NCBI RefSeq assembly: GCF_963678635.1
Contig: NC_087062.1
Location: forward strand, 8,841,670 to 8,905,669
DNA from: Symsagittifera roscoffensis
Taxonomy: Eukaryota > Xenacoelomorpha > Acoela > Convolutidae
DNA length: 64,000 bases
Direction: 5' to 3'
Made by a program: the position numbers and the translations under genes. The notes beneath the pieces are model-generated. The model saw only the letters and a program-made list of their open reading frames with translations. It was not told the origin of the DNA and searched no databases. Positions 61,473 to 64,000 of this stretch are shown in pieces. Position 1 is the stretch's first letter, and each line of letters opens with the position of its first letter.

Positions 61473-64000
61473 AAGCTAGCTATTAAAATTGGTAAAAATC
61501 ATTTTTTGAACCTATAAACGGTTCAAAAATTGCTGCAGTAAGTACATATTTATATATTTGTTTAGATTAAAGAATTGCCGCTTTCTAGTTCAGCAAAAAA
61601 TAGAATTCTATTTTTTTTCTGCAAGCCTCGTTTATTTGTTGTTGTTTTAGAAATAGACATCCTTAAATTCCGCATTTCCATTTACAGCTTTTTGCAGTAA
61701 AGAACTCATGATTTATAGATAAAGTTTCCAATCAAGTGGGATTTCTGAACTTAATTTCACCTCAGTAGCTAACGATTTTTCGCTCCTCTGCTCTTTTGAT
61801 TTTAAGGATTGCTAACTGCCTGTTCTTTAGTGATTCAAGTTGCCTATTTCCAAAAATAAGATTAAGCGCTAACATTTTTTAGGATTTTGACGTCACGAAA
61901 AAAAGACAACAAACCGCCCGACCTAATTAAATACAAACTCGTTCGCTTGAAAATTTTAATTAAATTTGATAATTAACTTATTTTGGAGAATTGACAAATC
62001 TTCAATTGAATGCAGCGTCTGAACACCGCCAAAAAAGTTTTTGATAGTTTAAAAAATATAAAACAGTTTTTGAGGGGTGTATTTAATTTCAATTTTTCAA
62101 AAAGGCAAGTAGAAACACATTGAAGCACAAGTTTTAAGAAAAAGGGAAGCGCTGACTTTTATCAATTGAAAATGAAAAGATATTGGTTACTATCAAAATT
62201 ACAAGAAAATTGGTTGAACACGGTTGAACGGCAGATAAAGGTAAGGTTTTTCAAATGGAATTGAAGCAAGTCAATGGTTTTCATCATTAAAATACGATAC
62301 GGTAATTAATTCCCTTTAACACTTTATATAGCGTCCGGAGTGACGAAAATAAAAGAACACTTTTTTAGTTAATTTATCAATTTTTCGAGAAAAAATTTCA
62401 ATTGTCCTTAAATGAGTGCAGTCACAGAAATACATTTAAGTGATAAAAGTATTTCTCAAAGGAAAAATAGAACAAGACTGCTCTCATATCACGGCAAAAA
62501 AAAAACTTAAGACTTCAGTTTCGACAAAAAAACAGGTCCGACTGAAATCGAACTTATGCAATTTGTCGTCTCAAGCATGTGCTATCACTGTGCTAAATGC
62601 ACAGAACATTTCTTGAATTATGCAGTAGTTAACTTTCAAAAACTTTTAATGATCAGCATGAAAAAAAAATCGAAAAATAGTAAAAAAAAAAAAAAAAAAA
62701 AGGAAGAAAAACTTCTTGGAATTCAGTTTTTTGCCCAAAACGGGAATACAGTGAACTGTTTTCTAATTCTGGTAACAAATGCCCAAAGTTTAGGCAAATT
62801 GGGTGCTGCGGTAACTAAGCCGACAAAAAAGCAGACAAACAGAAGTCCGGCAAAGATTTTTTGATAAAAATACCCTAAAACCAGGCAAGTGCTTTCGCCA
62901 TGCACAAACTAACGTTTCTATTTTGATTTGAAACAAAGGTACAATGATTCAAGTGTGCTGTTAAACTAGTTTATGAACGTTTCTGTTTAAAAACATTTAA
63001 ATAAGAACGATAAATTTATCAATTCCAATTATCGAACACAATAGATCTCGTTCTTTCAAAATCATCATTTTTTCTGACCCTTCAAACAATCGGAAAAGCC
63101 GGCTCAAAAACAAAAGATACTTATGAAGATTTGTAGGTTCAAACAATTGACACTGAACCTCAAAAATTAAGTTTAACGACATTTTTTTGGATAAATTAAC
63201 CAAATTTAAGAAAAGAGGATTAAAAAAGATTTTTTAAATCCCATTGGGGGATTCTTGGCAATTTCCCACTTTAGTTTCGTCTAGAACGCGAATATTTATT
63301 TTCTTTCGCTCAGAATTACGATGAAAAGGGCCCACCTGGCGCCCAGTTGCAACTTATTAACGTTTAAAAATTTTGCCTGCTTATTTCTGTTAGTTTTTTC
63401 CGGATAGCTGTAATCAACTTTGTAAATTGAAAAACGTATTTTTATATTGGAATTAAACAGAAAAGCGAAATTTAAGCTTGGGGTGCGATTTTTGTTGATT
63501 TTTTACCATCTAAAAAATACTGTTTTCTTGAACTCAAATTTAAAAACAATTCAACATTTGAAGCATTTCGCCTGTGATCATTTTTCGTAAAATTATAAGG
63601 GTTTGAAAATTGCTACTTGGGCTAATTTGGATGGTTAACAAGCGATATATTGCGTGCTTATAACACACGTAAGCAGCGGATCAGTGCATTCCAAAATGAA
63701 TTGAGGCAAGTCTATTGGCCTTATTATTGGGATACAAGACGCTACGCTAAATACATCCTTTTGTAGTTTACATTGTCGTATGGGGGAAAAACTTTCTGTA
63801 TGGTTGTTTCATCATTTATTCAATCATAAAATTTTTAAATTGGCCTAAATTGTAGTCGGAACATTGAGAGCTTCGATCTGCTGTACGAGCAATCTTATTT
63901 ACGTTGGATTCAAATAGAAAAACGCTTATTTACGTTGCACGCTTTTTTACGTTAGATTTATTTTGAAAAACACCCAGATGCGAATGCAAATAATCTTTGT

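Larger units (their letters stand above)
57810..64000. other. Repeat-rich right end
   Basis: No further exon is recognised; the upstream exons of the 57.4-kb gene should be here or beyond. Contents: MITE copies 3 and 4, repeat R1 with nested MITE (59070-59806), a short CATCAACTTCAACATCAAAATC-type tandem (60085-60135), a pair of similar stretches about 60180-60400 and 60890-61110 (GATGTACA.AA..GCTAA, AGTTAGCTATTAACTTG.AGCG), MITE copy E (61212-61472), a CAAGACTGCTCTCATATCACG fragment near 62473, and a GTCGGAACATTGAGAGC fragment near 63855. Confidence 0.45.

Overview
This is AT-rich animal nuclear DNA. It has spliced genes with GT-AG introns, tRNA-derived SINE-like repeats, MITEs, decayed LINEs and one intact endogenous-retrovirus-like element. 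The two host genes I can name, AKAP14 (a ciliary/axonemal PKA anchor) and MGAT1 (Golgi GlcNAc-transferase I), together with the repeat load, suggest a ciliated, probably aquatic invertebrate. I cannot name the phylum.

Layout. 1-1748: repeat-bearing 5' flank ending in a G/A-rich tract. 1749-14782: a 13.0-kb Ty3/Gypsy-type element with env-like gene. Its 549-bp LTRs read as identical and GGGG flanks both ends, so it is a recent insertion. 14856-17976 (+): a four-exon AKAP14 gene whose start codon lies 73 bp past the 3' LTR. About 18.0-24.3 kb: intergenic repeats. 24620-42257 (-): a six-exon, 433-codon MGAT1 gene with introns full of MITEs, SINEs and a hAT transposase remnant. 39.7-41.7 kb, inside its first intron: a decayed LTR-element remnant. 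43.4-47.1 kb (+): a broken non-LTR element with esterase, PHD-like, RT and C-terminal CCHC/nuclease-like parts. 47.8-51.5 kb (-): a decayed LINE with ORF1 and endonuclease-RT. 57391-57809 (-): terminal exon of an unrecognised gene. The rest of the right end is repeats.

The most interesting object is the retroelement. It carries (i) gag and pol joined by an in-register TTTAAAC -1 slippery site followed, at a 7-nt spacing, by a perfect 7-bp stem; (ii) a TARG1/OARD1-type macrodomain, with the catalytic Lys and Asp kept, between protease and reverse transcriptase; (iii) an antisense two-exon gene (191 codons plus stop) between pol and env, with its own intron and a palindromic AATAAATTTATT poly(A) signal shared with pol; (iv) an env-like glycoprotein gene with its own TATA box; and (v) a 3' accessory gene. 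An in-phase GTAAGT...TTTTAG intron would fuse (v) to the first 28 codons of env, giving a protein with an acidic/hydrophobic N-terminus and a heptad-leucine C-terminus. A 12-bp motif is shared by the LTR U3 and the internal divergent promoter region. This looks like a complex retrovirus plan (spliced accessory protein, antisense gene, internal promoter) assembled in an invertebrate Gypsy-type element. All intron calls come from phase and splice-site reading only; no transcript data were available.
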